Assembly (NCBI GenBank): GCA_934447715.1
Contig: CAKSER010000019.1
Span: 1 to 31,026, forward strand
Length of the DNA: 31,026 nt
Reading direction: 5' to 3'
Origin: an uncultured Eubacteriales bacterium
GTDB taxonomy: Bacteria > Bacillota > Clostridia > Oscillospirales > CAG-272
Both the position numbers and the translations under genes were made by a program. Numbering within the stretch: the stretch's first letter is position 1; each line of letters opens with the position of its first letter. The notes under the pieces were generated by a model, which ran no database searches, was not told the origin of the DNA, and saw only the letters and a program-made list of their open reading frames with translations. Below are positions 24,099 to 31,026 of the stretch, in pieces.

Positions 24099-24518
24099 TT
24101 ATATTTTCACATCGAATCTGTTGCGGCACTTGGGGCAGACAACAGAGTGCTCACCCTTCTTTTTCGGAAGGCGGAGAACCGACCTGCACGACGGGCATCT
24201 GCGGTAAACATGAGTCTTTCTGTCCTTGAATCTGTTTTTCTGAAGCTTAAAGAATCCGGTGACCTTACCTTTTGCATTGAGATACCATCCGTTTTCCTTT
24301 CTGCGCTGAGTAAAGTTTTTGGAAAAGCATCTGTATATTGCAAAAACAAGCAGTATTGATTCTATTGCGGTGATAACAATCGAGTGAACAATTATGTTGA
24401 TAAAAATAAGGACAAAGCAGGTGTAAAACAGGAATTTGTACAGTTCGTCAGCCCCGTACCTTCCGTACATAAAGCTCTGAAGCCTCTCCTTAAACGGTCT
24501 TTTCGGGCTGTTGTTCAT
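24099..24518 (-). CDS. Membrane-anchored zinc-ribbon protein
   Basis: 139-aa protein of no named family I can recognise. A basic N-terminus (about 1-27) is followed by two hydrophobic helices (about 28-45 and 48-62), a basic linker, and a C-terminal zinc ribbon with Cys108-xx-Cys111 and Cys128-xx-Cys131. With a short hairpin in the membrane the ribbon should face the cytoplasm. Its ATG overlaps the stop of the J-domain gene (ATGA). Two membrane proteins, one with a J domain and one with a zinc ribbon, made in coupled fashion suggest a complex. Confidence 0.75.
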   Translation of the reverse strand: MNNSPKRPFKERLQSFMYGRYGADELYKFLFYTCFVLIFINIIVHSIVITAIESILLVFAIYRCFSKNFTQRRKENGWYLNAKGKVTGFFKLQKNRFKDRKTHVYRRCPSCRSVLRLPKKKGEHSVVCPKCRNRFDVKI

Positions 24519-25144
24519 ATTATTATATCTCCTTTCTCATCTGCCGATATATCAAAAAGCGTGCAGGAGTATTCATTGTCTGACTTTTCGTACATGGACG
24601 ATCTCTGCGGCTGCGGATTTTGGTTATATCCGTTGCCATAGCCGTAAAACATAATCGCCGCACAGCCGCGAAGCAGAAAATCGACAATCCAGATAACAAA
24701 AATCACGCGGATGATCCGTGAAAATACAGTCCGCCTTCTTCTAAAACGTCCTTCTGCAGCGTTTCGGTACGGATCGTTTGATCCGTTTGTCCTATTTGTT
24801 CTGTTTGTACTGTTTGTACCGTCCTGCCCGTTTCCTTTTGTATAGCCAAAGCCGAACGGGCCGAAGCCGTAGAAGGTGAAGCCCTCAAAGTCCGAATAAT
24901 CCTCAAAAGGATTTTTCTGACCGTAAAAGTCGCTTCCGCTTCCGTTTGAAGCAGTTCCCTTGCCCGAACGGATATTTTTGATATTTTCGTATGCCTCGTT
25001 GAGCTCCTTCATCTTTTGCTCGGCATATGCATCTCCCGGGTTAAGATCCGGGTGGTACTTGCGTGCAAGCCTTTTGTACGCCTGCGCAACCTCTTCGTCG
25101 GTCGCATCCGCCGATACCCCTAATACAGAGTATGGATCTGTCAT
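24515..25144 (-). CDS. Membrane-anchored J-domain protein
   Basis: 209-aa protein. The J domain (1-60) has HPD at 31-33 and is much like that of the 6132 gene. A Gly/Phe-rich stretch follows (about 70-105), then a low-complexity Asn-Thr-Arg linker (107-122) coded by a 9-bp repeat, one membrane helix (about 141-165) and a short tail. It should recruit DnaK to the membrane. GGAG lies six bases before the ATG, and a TATAAT is at 25180. The stop overlaps the zinc-ribbon gene. Confidence 0.87.
   Translation of the reverse strand: MTDPYSVLGVSADATDEEVAQAYKRLARKYHPDLNPGDAYAEQKMKELNEAYENIKNIRSGKGTASNGSGSDFYGQKNPFEDYSDFEGFTFYGFGPFGFGYTKGNGQDGTNSTNRTNRTNGSNDPYRNAAEGRFRRRRTVFSRIIRVIFVIWIVDFLLRGCAAIMFYGYGNGYNQNPQPQRSSMYEKSDNEYSCTLFDISADEKGDIII
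24776..24820. repeat. 9-bp tandem repeat in the J-protein linker
   Basis: Five units of the form GTTTGTNCT (plus strand) in register code the Asn-Thr-Arg linker on the minus strand. The copies differ at one to three positions. Confidence 0.7.
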
Positions 25145-25179
25145 TTAATCTCCTGATTGCATTTTATTTTCTGTTTTAA

Positions 25180-25185
25180 ATTATA
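25180..25185 (-). promoter_or_regulatory. -10 box of the J-protein operon
   Basis: A perfect TATAAT on the minus strand lies 36 bp upstream of the 25144 start codon. No good -35 hexamer is at 16-18 bp. Confidence 0.4.
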
Positions 25186-25308
25186 TACCGATTTTATCAA
25201 CAATTTCTCAACGGAAAATGAAATATCTGTAATTTTTATAAAAGATTGTAGTAATCGCCGGTAAATCGGTTTAAGATCAACAAGAAAACGGCAGATTAGA
25301 CAGGCGGA

Positions 25309-25962
25309 TTAAGCTGACAGAAGCAAATCCTTAAGCTCGGCAATATTTTTTACAATATAGTCGGCTCCTGCCTCGGCAAGCTCCTCTTTTGAACCGTAGC
25401 CAAACAGCACTCCGCAGGTTTTAAGGTAATTCAGCCGTCCGCCGATAATATCAAACTCCCTGTCACCTACCATTATGCACTTTGAAGTGTCTTCGATATT
25501 CTGCGTCTCGATTATATAGGAAACCACATCCTCCTTTTTTTCGCGTGTTCCGTCAAATTCGCTTCCGCAGACAAAATCGAAATATTTCGAAATATTGAAA
25601 TGATCAAGAATCCGCTTTGCAAACTCTCTTGGTTTTGAGGTTGCAAGAATCACCCGAATGCCGTGTCTGCGCAGTTCCGAAAGCATTTCGGGGACCCCGT
25701 CGATAAGCTCGTTTTCAAAAATTCCCTTGTCGTGGAAGTATTCTCTGAAAAGCGTGCTTGCATTTTCAGCTTCTTCTGCTGTCATACCGTAGTATCTTGC
25801 AAAAGAATCGGAAAGCGGAGGCCCGATGAATTTATAAAGCTCCTCCCTGCCAGAAACCGAAATCCCGAGCTTTTTTAAAGCATACCACACCGAGTTTGTA
25901 ATCCCGATTCCCGGATCTGTCAGCGTTCCGTCAAGGTCAAACAAAACCGTATCAAATTTCAC
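25309..25962 (-). CDS. HAD family phosphatase (phosphoglycolate phosphatase-like)
   Basis: 217-aa haloacid dehalogenase-type phosphatase. Motif I is DLDGT (9-13) with nucleophile Asp9 and acid Asp11, motif II is ATSK (107-110), and motif III/IV is GDREFD (166-171). The cap domain between 15 and 80 is the helical C1 type of the Gph/PpaX group. The substrate cannot be fixed from sequence. The start is GTG with GGTGA five to six bases upstream; no ATG is near. No terminator is visible between it and the J-protein promoter. Confidence 0.88.
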   Translation of the reverse strand: MKFDTVLFDLDGTLTDPGIGITNSVWYALKKLGISVSGREELYKFIGPPLSDSFARYYGMTAEEAENASTLFREYFHDKGIFENELIDGVPEMLSELRRHGIRVILATSKPREFAKRILDHFNISKYFDFVCGSEFDGTREKKEDVVSYIIETQNIEDTSKCIMVGDREFDIIGGRLNYLKTCGVLFGYGSKEELAEAGADYIVKNIAELKDLLLSA

Positions 25963-26030
25963 AGCCGATCACCGCCTTAATCTTATTTTTTGAGCATCAT
26001 ATCGCTATATGACATAGAATTTAAAAACAA

Positions 26031-26061
26031 AAGCTTGCTTTGCAAGCTTCCTGCGGATATT
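26031..26061. repeat. CTTGC-type hairpin followed by CTGCGGATATT
   Basis: AAGCTTGC pairs with GCAAGCTT (loop TTT, 26031-26049), and CTGCGGATATT follows at 26051-26061. The 18760-18794 hairpin is likewise followed by CTGCGGACATT, and the 11515 hairpin by GGACTATT. Confidence 0.6.
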
Positions 26062-26125
26062 TTAGCACATACAAGATTGCATGTCAAATCCAATTGTGAA
26101 TTTTTTGTAAAATATGGATTTATTC

Positions 26126-26155
26126 TTTACAATAGAAGAAAGGATATGATATAAT
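26126..26155 (+). promoter_or_regulatory. Promoter of rpsO-pnp
   Basis: TTTACA (26126-26131) and a perfect TATAAT (26150-26155) with TGn extension are 18 bp apart, about 110 bp before the rpsO start. Confidence 0.75.
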
Positions 26156-26185
26156 TAATTTGCTTTGAGGAAAATCAGGGCACAT

Positions 26186-26238
26186 ACCGTCGGCTCGGTT
26201 TTGAGGGTAGATCACCCACCCATTGCTGTGGTGACGGT
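26186..26238 (+). promoter_or_regulatory. Structured rpsO leader, probable S15 autoregulatory site
   Basis: ACCGTC (26186-26191) pairs with GACGGT (26233-26238). Inside are a short CTC/GAG hairpin and a TCACC-AC/GT-GGTGA stem with a bulged C (about 26212-26234), making a three-way junction. Ribosomal protein S15 binds three-way junctions in 16S rRNA, and rpsO leaders in Gram-positive bacteria are known to use mimics of this kind. The fold was drawn by eye and not computed; the third stem and the closing stem share one or two bases. Confidence 0.6.
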
Positions 26239-26264
26239 GGAATATATTTTATGAGGTGAAAATC

Positions 26265-26528
26265 ATGACAAAAGAAGAAAAGCAGCAGATCATCGAACAG
26301 TACAAGATTCACGAGGGAGATACCGGTTCGCCTGAGGTACAGATTGCAGTTCTTACAACAAGAATCAATCAGCTTAACAAGCATCTTCAGAGCAACAACA
26401 ACGACCACCACAGCCGCAGAGGCCTTCTTAAGATGGTAGGTCACAGAAGAAACCTTCTTGGTTACTTACAGAAAACCGACATTAACCGTTACCGCGCAAT
26501 TGTTGAAAAACTCGGACTGAGAAAATAA
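26265..26528 (+). CDS. rpsO: 30S ribosomal protein S15
   Basis: 87-aa ribosomal protein that binds the central domain of 16S rRNA early in 30S assembly. Family landmarks are HEGDTGSPEVQIAVLT (near 16-31), LNKHLQSNNNDHHSRRGLL and GHRRNLLGYL. The ATG at 26265 has GAGGTG at the right distance; a GTG three codons earlier overlaps that site. It is followed by a terminator and then pnp, the classic rpsO-pnp arrangement. Confidence 0.98.
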   Translation: MTKEEKQQIIEQYKIHEGDTGSPEVQIAVLTTRINQLNKHLQSNNNDHHSRRGLLKMVGHRRNLLGYLQKTDINRYRAIVEKLGLRK

Positions 26529-26560
26529 GCTACACAGCGCAAATCAAAATACTGAAGATG

Positions 26561-26607
26561 ACGGGGAATTGAGGGTGTGCAATGCCTCCTCTTTTCCCCG
26601 TTTTTTT
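26561..26607 (+). terminator. Terminator between rpsO and pnp
   Basis: ACGGGGAA pairs with TTCCCCGT, with an inner GAGG/CCTC, followed by seven T. It likely lets only part of the rpsO transcripts reach pnp. Between it and pnp are two more weak hairpins (26628-26652 and AACCG/CGGTT at 26719-26735). Confidence 0.88.
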
Positions 26608-26779
26608 ATGGTCAGATGCCGGTGCTTTTTGATCGCACCCGGTTTTGCCCCGGCTTGTTATCTAAAGGCTCACATGCTTATATACACGGCAAGCCGATAA
26701 ATCCGAAACATTTATTTCTAACCGTGAAAATCGGTTGTTGAGATGTTTAATATATAGTTAGTATAAGTGAGGAAGAAGA

Positions 26780-28939
26780 ATGTTTGAAAATTACCATGTG
26801 TTTAATTACACACTTGCAGGCAGACCTCTTGTAATCGAGACAGGAAAGCTTGCAGGCCTTGCAAACGGCTCCGCCCTTGTAAGATACGGCGACACCGCTA
26901 TTCTTGCAACCGCAACAGCAAGCGCAAAGCCCCGTGAAGGAATCGATTTCCTGCCGCTTTCGGTTGACTTTGACGAAAGACAGTATGCAGTCGGAAAGAT
27001 TCCGGGAGGCTATTTCAGAAGAGAGGGTAAGCCGTCCGAAAAGGCAATCCTTACCTCCCGTGTAATCGACAGACCTATAAGACCGCTTTTCCCGAAGGAT
27101 CTGAGAAACGACGTTGCAATCAACCTGCTCGTTCTTTCGGTCGATAACGACTGCTCGCCCGAGATCACCGCAATGATCGGCGCATCGATCGCCCTTTCTA
27201 TTTCGGATATTCCGTGGAACGGACCGATTGCCGGCGTATTTGTCGGAATGGTTGACGGAGAGTATATTATAAATCCTACAGCCGAGCAGAGAGAGAAATC
27301 CACACTCGAGCTGACCGTCGCAGGCTCTGCAAAGAAGGTCGTAATGATCGAGGCAGGCGCAAAAGAGGTTTCCGACGACGAAATGTTCGATGCAATCATG
27401 CTCGCACATGAGGAAATCAAAAAGCTCGTTGAGTTCATCAACGTAATCGTAAAGGAAATCGGAAAGCCGAAGTTCAGCTATCCGTCGGCAGAGTTCGACC
27501 ATGAAATGTTCGACAAGGTATTCGACTTCTGCGAGAAGGACGTTATGTTCGCTCTTGACACAGACGACAAGACGGTAAGAGACGAAAGAATGGTTCCGAT
27601 CCGCGATGCAATAGTCGAGAAGTTCCAGGAGGAATATCCGGACATTGCAGACAGAATGGAAGAGCTTGTTTACAAGATTCAGAAGAAGATCGTCCGCAGA
27701 TGGCTCATCAACGACAAGAAGCGTGTTGACGGAAGAAGAATGGACGAGATCAGACCCCTTGCAGCAGAGGTAGACCTCCTTCCGAGAACACACGGGAGCG
27801 GACTCTTTACAAGAGGACAGACGCAGGTTCTCACAATTGCTACTCTCGGTCCGATGGGCGATCAGCAGATGCTTGACGGAATCGACCTTGAGGAGACCAA
27901 GAGATATATGCACCACTACAACATGCCGGGATTCTCCACAGGAGAGGCTAAATCCACAAGAAGCCCCGGAAGACGTGAAATCGGTCACGGTGCACTCGCC
28001 GAAAGATCTCTCGTACCGGTTCTTCCCTCGGTTGAGGAATTCCCCTATGCAATCAGATGCGTATCCGAGGTCGTAAGCTCCAACGGTTCGACATCTCAGG
28101 CATCGGTTTGCGGATCTACACTTGCACTGATGGCAGCAGGTGTACCGATCAAGGCTCCTGTTGCCGGAATTTCCTGCGGACTTATCACAGAGGACGACGG
28201 AACATGGACAACCATGATCGACATTCAGGGTCTTGAGGACTTCTTCGGTGATATGGACTTTAAGGTTGCCGGAACACACAAGGGTATTACATCTATCCAG
28301 ATGGACCTTAAGATTGACGGACTTACCCCCGAGATTATCCGTGCGGCTCTTGAAACAACCCACAAGGGACGCGACTATATCATTGATGAGATCATTCTCA
28401 AGGCAATCCCTGCTCCTCGCGACGAGGTAAGCAAGTATGCTCCGAAGATCATCAACATGAAGATCAACCCGGACAAGATCAGAGACGTAATCGGCTCCGG
28501 CGGAAAGGTCATTCAGAAGATTGTCGCAGAAACAGGCGCAAAGATTGATATCGAGGAGGACGGAAGCATATATATTGCAGCTGTTAATCCCGAGTCCGGT
28601 CTTAAGGCAAAATCGATCATCGAGGGCATCGTATTTGAGCCGGAAGTGGGTTCTATCTACACCGGAACAGTAACAAGAATCATTCCGATCGGTGCATTTG
28701 TTGAATTTGCTCCCGGAAAGGAAGGACTTGTTCATATCTCCAAGCTTGCCCATACTCATGTCGACAAGGTTGAGGATGTATGCGCTGTAGGCGATACAAT
28801 GACGGTAAAATATCTCGGAGTTGACGAAAAGGGCAGAACAAACCTCTCCCATAAGGACACACTTCCGAAGCCAGAAAACGCTTCCGATGAAGCTCCGATC
28901 GAAAGACCGAGAAGAACATTTTTAAAGAGAAACAGATAA
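26780..28939 (+). CDS. pnp: Polyribonucleotide nucleotidyltransferase (PNPase)
   Basis: Phosphorolytic 3'-5' exoribonuclease of mRNA decay, trimeric, often with RNase helicases. The 719-aa protein has two RNase PH-like domains (about 1-230 and 310-545), the second with TRSPGRREIGHGALAERSL and the GDMDFKVAGT segment, then a KH domain with IGSGGKVIQKI (571-581) and an S1 domain (about 622-690) with GLVHISKL. GAGGAA precedes the ATG. Length and order are standard. The KH and S1 domains are intact. Confidence 0.98.
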   Translation: MFENYHVFNYTLAGRPLVIETGKLAGLANGSALVRYGDTAILATATASAKPREGIDFLPLSVDFDERQYAVGKIPGGYFRREGKPSEKAILTSRVIDRPIRPLFPKDLRNDVAINLLVLSVDNDCSPEITAMIGASIALSISDIPWNGPIAGVFVGMVDGEYIINPTAEQREKSTLELTVAGSAKKVVMIEAGAKEVSDDEMFDAIMLAHEEIKKLVEFINVIVKEIGKPKFSYPSAEFDHEMFDKVFDFCEKDVMFALDTDDKTVRDERMVPIRDAIVEKFQEEYPDIADRMEELVYKIQKKIVRRWLINDKKRVDGRRMDEIRPLAAEVDLLPRTHGSGLFTRGQTQVLTIATLGPMGDQQMLDGIDLEETKRYMHHYNMPGFSTGEAKSTRSPGRREIGHGALAERSLVPVLPSVEEFPYAIRCVSEVVSSNGSTSQASVCGSTLALMAAGVPIKAPVAGISCGLITEDDGTWTTMIDIQGLEDFFGDMDFKVAGTHKGITSIQMDLKIDGLTPEIIRAALETTHKGRDYIIDEIILKAIPAPRDEVSKYAPKIINMKINPDKIRDVIGSGGKVIQKIVAETGAKIDIEEDGSIYIAAVNPESGLKAKSIIEGIVFEPEVGSIYTGTVTRIIPIGAFVEFAPGKEGLVHISKLAHTHVDKVEDVCAVGDTMTVKYLGVDEKGRTNLSHKDTLPKPENASDEAPIERPRRTFLKRNR

Positions 28940-29004
28940 AAGTAAAGCAAGCTTTAAAGCCATACTGTAATCTTAAAGCTATACTGCAATAATACTGTAA
29001 ATAG

Positions 29005-29037
29005 CAGGGCATCCGTTTTAAACGGCTGCCCTGTTTT
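29005..29037 (+). terminator. Terminator after pnp
   Basis: CAGGGCA pairs with TGCCCTG around an inner CCGTTT/AAACGG stem, followed by four T. A short direct repeat (TTAAAGC-ATACTG, twice) lies just upstream at about 28954-28990. Confidence 0.85.
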
Positions 29038-29301
29038 GCGTCTTGTGCTGCTTCCCTTTTTGTCTCTATCTCGCCTATCTTGCCAATTCAATCAATTTCA
29101 CCTACCTATTTGTCAGTCCTGCGTATTTCACCAATTTTATCACATCTGTCGACGCTTTGCATTGTTAACTCCTATAGGGGTTTATATGCTTTGATTGCCG
29201 GATGCAGACTGCATTGACTAATTGCAGTATTAGTTTTTCGGTAACAGCCTACAAAAGGATTAGAAGCAGCGGCCCCCAGATTAGGTTGTAATTTATGGCG
29301 C

Positions 29302-29338
29302 AAAAAAGCCCGTGTATCAGGAATACACGGGCTTTTAT
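29302..29338 (-). terminator. Terminator of the surface-protein gene
   Basis: AAAAGCCCGTGTAT pairs with ATACACGGGCTTTT over 14 bp with a 5-base loop. On the minus strand it is followed by more T. It could act on both strands. Confidence 0.9.
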
Positions 29339-29392
29339 ATCGGAATATTTAATTTTATCCGGTTTATCTTACAGAATCAAAATTAACCGAAA

Positions 29393-30628
29393 TTATTTTC
29401 TCTTCTTTGTAAAGATAAAGCAAGCAACTGCAGCTATAACAACAATTGCGGATACGCCGACGATTGCAAGAACGTTATCGCCTGTGCTGGGGTTATTCGG
29501 CTTGCCGGTGTTATCGGTATCTGTACCGGTGTTACCCTGGTTGTTGTTATCAGACGGAGTCTTATTGTCTCCACCGGACGGAGTCTTATTGTCTCCACCG
29601 GTCGGAGTCTTATTGTCGTTGTTGCCGTTGTTATTGTTGCCCTGGTTGCCGCTATTTGTTCCGCCTGTCAGGATGAGGTGGAACGCGCTGTCAAGCTGTG
29701 TATCGCCGGCTGTGCAGGTTGCGAGGAAGTTGGAATCGTTAACGTCGATATCAACTACCTGAACGCTGTACATAAGATCGAATCCGCTCTTTGCCTCAGG
29801 CATTCTGATGCAGGACTCAACTATGTAACCGTCCTTCTGGATTGTTGTTGCAAATGAGGACTCTCTGGAAGTTGCCTTATAACCGGTTGTTCCGCCGGAG
29901 GTTTTAGTCTCTTCGCCGGGAACCCAGTCGATATAGTCAGCAACGGAAGCCTGACCAGCCCAGTGCGGATGAACATCTCCGGATACCCACCACATAGCGC
30001 CGATGCAGTCGCCTGCCCACCAGCCGCCGTTATCGATAGCATCCTGATTCATCTTCTCAAGAACAGCAGGATCCTTCTTGACGTCATCGATAAATGCGCT
30101 GTAGAATGCCCAGTCAGAGAAGAAGGGGAGCTGGCAGTATGCGTCAACAGTAACCTTAAAGCTTGCGCTTCCGTCAGATCTTGTAAGGAACTGCTCGAAT
30201 ACGTCGTTCATCCAGGGGTTGCCTGCAGGAAGCGGATATGCGCTTTCCTTCATTGCTTCAAGACCGATAGATCCTACATCGCCGTCATTAATAACTGCGC
30301 AGGTGTAAAGATATCCGTCATCCCAAAGAAGGTAAACGGTTCCGGAGCAGTCCGGCTCGTGTACTGTAGCTCCGTCGTGTCCGGAATATACAGACCAGTT
30401 CGAGAATGAAAACGATGCACTTGAAAGGTATGCTTCGTCAAGAATACCGTCAACAACAGGTGTTGCTTTCTTAACCTGAAGCGACTTGTAGTCATTAGCA
30501 GTGTAATCCTGAACACCGCTTGTCATCTGCTTTGTCATGAATCCCGGATACTGCCATGCAGCAAAGCTCGGAATTGCCAGAGCAAATGTCAGAACAACAG
30601 ATAAAATTAAAATCAGCGTTCTTTTCAT
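29393..30628 (-). CDS. Secreted, wall-anchored CBM9-like protein
   Basis: 411-aa exported protein. The signal peptide (1-23) has a hydrophobic core and ends PSFA-A. Residues about 50-325 look like a carbohydrate-binding module family 9/DOMON-like domain (ATPVVDGILDEAYL, GTVYLLWDDGYLYTCAVINDGDV). An Asn/Gly/Lys/Thr-Pro linker (327-376) includes near-identical GGDNKTPS repeats. The C-terminus is a sorting signal: NPSTG (379-383), a membrane helix and KKRK, so a sortase probably links it to the wall. No catalytic domain is present, so it may bind or display glycans rather than cut them. AAGGAG precedes the ATG. Confidence 0.82.
   Translation of the reverse strand: MKRTLILILSVVLTFALAIPSFAAWQYPGFMTKQMTSGVQDYTANDYKSLQVKKATPVVDGILDEAYLSSASFSFSNWSVYSGHDGATVHEPDCSGTVYLLWDDGYLYTCAVINDGDVGSIGLEAMKESAYPLPAGNPWMNDVFEQFLTRSDGSASFKVTVDAYCQLPFFSDWAFYSAFIDDVKKDPAVLEKMNQDAIDNGGWWAGDCIGAMWWVSGDVHPHWAGQASVADYIDWVPGEETKTSGGTTGYKATSRESSFATTIQKDGYIVESCIRMPEAKSGFDLMYSVQVVDIDVNDSNFLATCTAGDTQLDSAFHLILTGGTNSGNQGNNNNGNNDNKTPTGGDNKTPSGGDNKTPSDNNNQGNTGTDTDNTGKPNNPSTGDNVLAIVGVSAIVVIAAVACFIFTKKRK
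29553..29617. repeat. 24-bp tandem repeat in the wall-spanning linker
   Basis: Two full units and a partial third (24 bp each, starting at 29553, 29577 and 29601) are nearly identical and code for the 8-residue GGDNKTPS unit on the minus strand. The number of units may vary between strains. Confidence 0.8.
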
Positions 30629-30780
30629 ATTTTTTCTCCTTAGAAATAAAAATATAAATATTTATAAGACTTAAGAACCCCTCAAAAGTCCTAAATATTT
30701 CAAAATTAATAAAGTAACAGAATGATCTGTCTGCACGATTTTATAAACCGGTAAAAAGGCGCCTGCAGTTCTTTTAATTT
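30629..30780. other. Upstream region of the surface-protein gene
   Basis: AT-rich and probably holding the promoter, but no hexamer pair stands out. A palindromic GGCGCC follows AAAAA at 30758-30763. The rest up to 31026 is the heptad array. Confidence 0.3.
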
Positions 30781-31026
30781 CTTGCCACTGCTGCCGCCCC
30801 ATGCTGTCTGTCGCTTATCACTTGCTTCTAATCGTTTGCGACCTGCCGCTTATGTACTTGCCATCCGCGCTTGCCGCCTGCATGATGCCTCGCCGCCTGC
30901 CGCCAGCCACTGTCACCTGCTGCTTGCTGCATGTCGCTTACCATGTGCCAACTTGCCGCTTGCTGCCAGTCACCTGCTACTTGCTACTTGCTACTTGCTA
31001 CTTGCCGCATGCCGCTTGCTGCGTGT
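30781..31026. repeat. Degenerate heptanucleotide array, cut by the window edge
   Basis: The last 246 bp are mostly 7-base units of the form CYRCNTG. Four perfect CTACTTG units (30977-31004) are followed in register by CCGCATG, CCGCTTG and CTGCGTG; upstream units such as CTGCTTG, CTGCATG, CCGCCTG and TCACCTG recur with an occasional one-base shift. It begins near 30788 with CTGCTGCCGCCCC and does not end before the edge. Stops in at least one minus-strand frame and the lack of a start site argue against coding. Confidence 0.75.

Larger units (their letters stand above)
25963..26264. other. Divergent region between the HAD gene and rpsO
   Basis: The region holds an inverted repeat TCATAT-CGCT-ATATGA (25997-26012) that could be an operator, the CTTGC-type hairpin at 26031, the rpsO promoter at 26126 and the S15-type leader. 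No gene is seen. Confidence 0.5.
28940..29392. other. Intergenic region between pnp and the surface-protein gene
   Basis: Besides the two terminators (29005 and 29302) this 453-bp stretch holds a pyrimidine-rich part (29041-29150) with ATTTCACC twice, and an ACTGCA/TGCAGT inverted repeat near 29208-29228. I see no gene or known RNA. Confidence 0.4.

Noticed and set aside
26747..28852. A 701-codon open frame on the minus strand opposite pnp
   Set aside because: It mirrors the codon bias of pnp, is very rich in Cys, Ser and Arg, matches no family I know and lacks a ribosome binding site. pnp is certain.
29553..29617. CRISPR-like 24-bp repeats
   Set aside because: They are contiguous, in frame and code for the linker of the surface protein.
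30781..31026. CRISPR array in the terminal repeat
   Set aside because: The units are 7 bp with no spacers, and no cas gene is present.

Overview
The window reads as a chromosomal segment of a spore-forming, Gram-positive anaerobe of the class Clostridia. The evidence is a yicC-remA-gmk-rpoZ-priA-def cluster in Firmicutes order, both dipicolinate synthase subunits (an endospore product), HPr kinase, two iron-sulfur enzymes, good AGGAGG-type ribosome binding sites and an NPSTG sortase-type surface protein. The DUF5685-like and DUF6514-like proteins point, less firmly, to an Oscillospirales/Ruminococcaceae-like gut lineage. I see no phage, transposase, CRISPR array, rRNA or tRNA.

Layout. Positions 1-7642 (minus strand): a DUF5685-like gene, a J-domain gene and a membrane protein, then the housekeeping run yicC, remA, gmk, rpoZ, priA, def. 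An odd C-rich insert of about 230 bp lies between remA and gmk. 7819-9348 (minus): dpaA-dpaB with their own terminator. 9596-10543 (plus): hprK, tail-to-tail with a small minus-strand gene. 11225-15816 (plus): a small membrane protein, a COG1313 radical SAM protein, an NYN-domain protein and a raffinose-synthase/alpha-galactosidase-like protein. 15915-18547 (minus): an ABC-2 exporter operon with an extra membrane protein. 18600-19010: a dense field of short hairpins and a repeated promoter-leader element. 19011-23983 (plus): a 589-aa protein I do not recognise, a Gfo/Idh/MocA oxidoreductase, then purine nucleoside phosphorylase coupled to an iron-sulfur aldo/keto reductase. 24099-25962 (minus): a HAD phosphatase and a membrane J-protein/zinc-ribbon pair. 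26126-28939 (plus): rpsO-pnp with a structured S15-type leader. 29302-30628 (minus): a secreted, wall-anchored CBM9-like protein. 30781-31026: a degenerate heptanucleotide array running off the window edge.

Most genes are housekeeping and ordinary. The unexplained signal is mainly non-coding: (1) a promoter plus hairpin leader present twice (11497-11591 and 18856-18924) in front of unrelated genes; (2) a family of short hairpins with a CTTGC/GCAAG stem followed by GGAYATT or GGACTATT, found at three loci, one inside a leader copy and one inside a 76-bp element with perfect 11-bp terminal inverted repeats; (3) two C-rich, heptad-like tracts that begin with the same CTGCTGCCGCCC motif. Among proteins, the most notable points are an HPr kinase whose usual catalytic His is Ser, a DUF5685-like protein with two isoprenoid-synthase-like Asp motifs paired with a J-protein, and the unrecognised 589-aa protein with two CxxC knuckles.
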